Assembly (NCBI GenBank): GCA_013398615.1
Contig: VZSR01002395.1
Location: 5,182,958 to 5,246,957, forward strand
From: Brachypodius melanocephalos
Taxonomy: Eukaryota; Chordata; Aves; Passeriformes; Pycnonotidae
Length of the DNA: 64,000 nucleotides
Direction of reading: 5' to 3'
Below are positions 60,557 through 64,000 of the stretch, piece by piece. The notes beneath the pieces are model-generated. The model was given only the letters and a program-made list of their open reading frames with translations. It ran no database searches and was not told the origin of the DNA. Position 1 is the first letter of the stretch; each line of letters opens with the position of its first letter. A program made the translations under genes and the position numbers.

Positions 60557-61921
60557 ACGGTGTGGTTCCCTCAGCCACCGCCGCAGCTCGGGACCGGAGG
60601 GGGGTGTGTGGCGGTGCCCTGGCCGGAGCCGGGCCAGCCCGAGCAGCCCCCTTTATCCCCCGGGCAGGCGGGCTGTGGTAATTGGGTTATTGCTGCCTCA
60701 TTCCCCGCTCTGCGGGCAGGAGCGGATCCTGTAGGATGAATGCATGACCTCAGGCCGGCCTCTGCTGGGCTCTGCTCCCTCGACTCCGAGGCTCTTGGAC
60801 ACCGCTCCAGGGCCGGACGTGCCCGGAGTCCCTCCGGAGGCTGTGGGCAGCAGCTGAACCTGGGCAGGCGAGGCAGCGAGCCCAGTGCCATCCCCGCACC
60901 GCTCAGGCCAGGGACAGAAGCTGAAGCAAGATTTTGTGGTGTTTCTGTTTGCGATACACACTTAGGTGTTCTCGGGCATCTCCAGCCCGCTCTGCGGTCC
61001 TAACGTGAAGTAAGCGCTTGTCTTTCCGTGTCTGTTTTAACGTTTAAATTAACGTAAATGAACATTGTTTTTATGAGCGTTGGGTCTTCAGAGGGGCCTT
61101 TCCTGGTCTTGGCATTAACTGCTTCATAGCGATAGCTATTGTAATTAAATCCGATGTGAGTAAAAAGTGAACAGAGATTAGATGCGAGTTTGAATTAATA
61201 CTTAAGTCTTTAACCATGCAGCAACATAATTAAGATTATTCGATATGGAGTATTTAAGGCAATTCAGTATGAAGTAAGTTTTCCTAGAGGGTTATAGTTA
61301 GTGTTCTCATAATTAGAATATTTTTAAAGTCCTAGTTTGGACTTTCACCTCTCCTTGCAAAACTTCACATAACATATTTTTGAGAAATTCTAGCCTTAGT
61401 CAGGTTATTCTTAAGTAACTTTTTTTATGGAGTAGCTTTCACTCCCTCACACCCCTTATGTGGGTTTGGGGAAGCTGGAGCATATTGAACACACATTTCA
61501 GCCCAGCATATTAAGTAGGACTGTGCAGTTGGAGTTTCTTTCCAAGATCACAGTTGCCAGCCTTATGAATTAGGGATCTGCAGTGGACCTTGGTAGGTGC
61601 TGGGGACAGGTATTATATTAGGGTAGAGGTCTAAAAAAGAAAATATTTCTCTTTTTGGGTTTTATTTCCACTCTTCTTTGATTATTTTCCGGCCAAGGGA
61701 TGGAAAAGTGAGATCATGGCTATATGTTATTACTTTCTTCTAAAGTCTGTGGTTCTGCTATTTGGCAAATTGCTGCCTTCCAAACAGCAGCAAGAGCACA
61801 GTTTGGGGAAATATAGCCTACACCTATTCTCTGCAGCCTCACACATCTGCTTCAGATTTGCAGCAGGAGGAGAAATGGGATGTGTAATTTTGGTTTATGG
61901 ACACACAGATGTCCATACGTG

Positions 61922-61936
61922 CACACACACACACAC
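61922..61936. repeat. Short CA microsatellite
   Basis: A 15-bp uninterrupted CA run lies in the flank beyond RNF2. It is a simple repeat of low information. Confidence 0.7.
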
Positions 61937-63002
61937 TGAATGCAGAAGACTTCACCTTTTGGGATTCACCGAAATGAGGCACAGTGCTAGTGAGAAGTAC
62001 AGAACCATCTGTAATAATGGTTTCCACAGCACTTGTAAAGAACATGGATTTGTGAAGTCCTAATTCTCCACAGGTCTGTAATGAGGAGAGCTTTGTTGCT
62101 GAGTGTCTCTGTACAGTATGACAAGAAAAGCAGTTCAGGCCTCATTCTTACACTGGTCTTTGTTCCTCAGAAGAAATCTGTCAGAATATGGATTTAGGAG
62201 TTAATGGCCTGGAAGAGAAATCTCACAGAACTGTCTATGTTAAAAGTAGTCAGAATTTACTGCTATCTTTAAAACAATCAGTGGAAGGGCTAGAACCTAT
62301 TGCAAGCAAAGAGGGAAAGATGGAATAAGCCAATCTTTCCAGACAAAGAAAATTATGAGTATTAATTTTAGATTATTTGATAGAGTATTATCATTTTAGA
62401 TTTCTGGCAAGACCTCTCTCCCCACAATATTTGTCTTGTGTAGTTAAAAATGGCAGCATTAATACATTCTGCTCTCATGACCCCCTTCATGACAGCTGAT
62501 TGGAAAGATCAATAATGTGCCTCAGGTTGTGAGTCATTACAAGTCTATTTTTCAGTGTTGATTATTGCAATGTATGTGAGCAAGTGTGATCAAAGCAGAT
62601 TATTTACAATACACAGCAGCACATTTACAAAGCTGTGGAAAGTGGTTTCAGAAAGAGCTGACAGATTACTACAATGTTTATCATTGTTACAGCCTCAGAG
62701 GGAGTCTGGTTTAATCTAATTAACATGACAGTGGGAGCACAATGACAATAAAAATTAGAAGCACTGAAGCACTCTATTATGTGGCTGGTGTGATTGGGAA
62801 TTACAGACATTGCAATGAACGCATGACAGGAGGATGCTCAAGGGTGACTGCTGCTCAAAGAAGCCTTTTTTTGTACTCATGACATTAAGCTGAGATTTTC
62901 TTTTTCCACACTGTCTGCTCTGAGCACCCTCTTCAGGTGTTCTGCATTGCATCCTCTGTTCTCACACACCTCTGAACTGGCTAAACTGGCAAGATAGTTC
63001 TG

Positions 63003-63235
63003 GCCAGAGAATCCCAGACTGGTTTGGGGTGGAAGTGTCCTTAAAGCTAACCCAGTCCCATCCCCTGCCATGAGCCGGGACACCTTCCACTATCCCAGGC
63101 TGCTCCTAGCCCCAACCAAGCTGGCCTTGGACCTTTCCAGAGATGGGGCAGCTACAGCTGCTCTGGGGAGCCTGTGCCAGGGCCTCACTACCCCCACTGT
63201 AAAAAACTTTTTTTAAATTCAATCTAAATGTCTTA
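63003..63235 (-). mobile_element. CR1 LINE 3' fragment, minus orientation
   Basis: The sequence gagaatcccagactggtttgg..gtcccatcccctgccatg..gggacaccttccactatccc..gcctcactaccccc is the reverse complement of a CR1 3' region. It is the last interspersed repeat in the window and lies outside any gene. Confidence 0.88.
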
Positions 63236-64000
63236 GGTTTTCCAGGAGCCACAAAAAAAATCAGGTTTTTTGGTGATAATTAAGCAACAATAGAAACCAC
63301 TACCTTGAAAAAGCAAGTTAAAACAAGCCTACTTCAAACTTCAGAAGCAATTTAAATGTTTGAAAGGAGTTCCAGGCATCTCTAGTGATAAGGTAAGGGG
63401 CAGTGTGATAAAACTGTCAATAGATACCAAAGCTTTGACTACCATAAAGAAGTTGGCATTTTTGGGAGCTTTGTTCCATACTTCTGTGCTCTTTAGAGAA
63501 CTACCTGTTGTGTTCCAGGAACAGTTATGCTGAAGTAAATCTCACAGGAGGCAGTTTCAATTCATGAAACCTGGTGGGTTCCTTTTCCCACTGCTTTCAG
63601 TGGTTGATTTTGCAGAAGTCTGGTGGGTTGGTGTGCATGGGAAGGGGAGACCTAAATCCACAAAGCCCACAAGTGGGGGAACAACTTTCACAAACTTCCA
63701 GGCCTGGCACATATCCTGGTCCTGAACACCTCCAGCAGGAGCAGAGGAAAAAAAATCATCTGTGTCTAAACAAGTCAGGGGTACAGAGCTGTTGGACAAT
63801 GAAACTGTAGAGTATACACCTGATTTCACAAAGCAACCAAACCCAAATTTTTAATGTCCTTTCTTGTGAAATAAATGATAGTAGTATTGTGCAGCCATTG
63901 ATCAGAGAAGACTCAACCAGGCCACCCTGCAGAAAGATTTGTCAAAGGCACCTACAGACCATGAATAGACACTATCTATGAAATTTTACAGAAAACAGGC

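Larger units (their letters stand above)
60557..64000. other. Upstream flank of RNF2, no gene seen
   Basis: The GC-rich character fades by about 61.0 kb into AT-rich DNA. I find no coding exon with family resemblance, no RNA gene and no array. A short CA microsatellite lies at 61922-61936 and one CR1 fragment at 63003-63235. In mammals the next gene beyond RNF2 is NIBAN1, but no part of it is recognised here. Confidence 0.5.

Noticed and set aside
1..64000. A hidden undescribed multi-gene system, CRISPR array, bacterial operon or viral insert
   Set aside because: All long conserved coding signals resolve into four known vertebrate genes. The remaining DNA has intronic, CR1, LTR or simple-repeat character, with no spacer-repeat arrays or operon-like gene runs.

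Overview
This window is nuclear DNA from a vertebrate, almost certainly a bird. It holds four intact multi-exon genes with GT-AG introns and CpG-rich promoters. About a dozen truncated CR1 LINE tails are scattered through it, many ending in the ATTCTGTG-type 3' repeat typical of avian CR1. Introns are compact, with about 52 kb of window covering four complete coding regions. I cannot name the species.

Layout from left to right: IVNS1ABP on + (CpG promoter near 1.3-2.2 kb, CDS 7361-15268, 640 aa); SWT1 on - (CDS 36365 down to 18137, 896 aa); TRMT1L on + (CDS 37361-48664, 748 aa); RNF2 on - (CDS 56887 down to 52138, 336 aa, promoter near 60 kb). The order matches the human 1q25 block RNF2-TRMT1L-SWT1-IVNS1ABP (recalled knowledge, no alignment run). 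Orientations alternate, so the block has two convergent 3' junctions (IVNS1ABP/SWT1 near 17.2 kb and TRMT1L/RNF2 near 49.8-50.1 kb) and one head-to-head CpG-island promoter (SWT1/TRMT1L near 37.2 kb). I assembled all four reading frames exon by exon. Every coding junction keeps phase, and the lengths agree with the mammalian orthologues (640, 896, 748 and 336 aa against about 642, 900, 733 and 336).

The four genes do not form a pathway. IVNS1ABP is a BTB-BACK-Kelch protein. SWT1 is a PIN-domain endoribonuclease for nuclear mRNA surveillance. TRMT1L is a Trm1-family tRNA guanosine dimethyltransferase paralogue with zinc fingers. RNF2 (RING1B) is the catalytic E3 subunit of Polycomb repressive complex 1.

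I found no previously undescribed multi-gene system. The unusual structure lies in the non-coding DNA: an exact 26-bp duplication shared by an IVNS1ABP coding exon and an upstream intron; a CR1 3' end that runs into the splice donor of RNF2 coding exon 1; a G-rich minisatellite starting about 10 nt inside the intron after the RNF2 RING exon; a palindromic two-way poly(A) signal between IVNS1ABP and SWT1; a complete-looking solo LTR antisense in a SWT1 intron; and short tandem repeats beside two promoters. No tRNA, rRNA or CRISPR features were seen. The last 3.4 kb and the first 1 kb show no gene.
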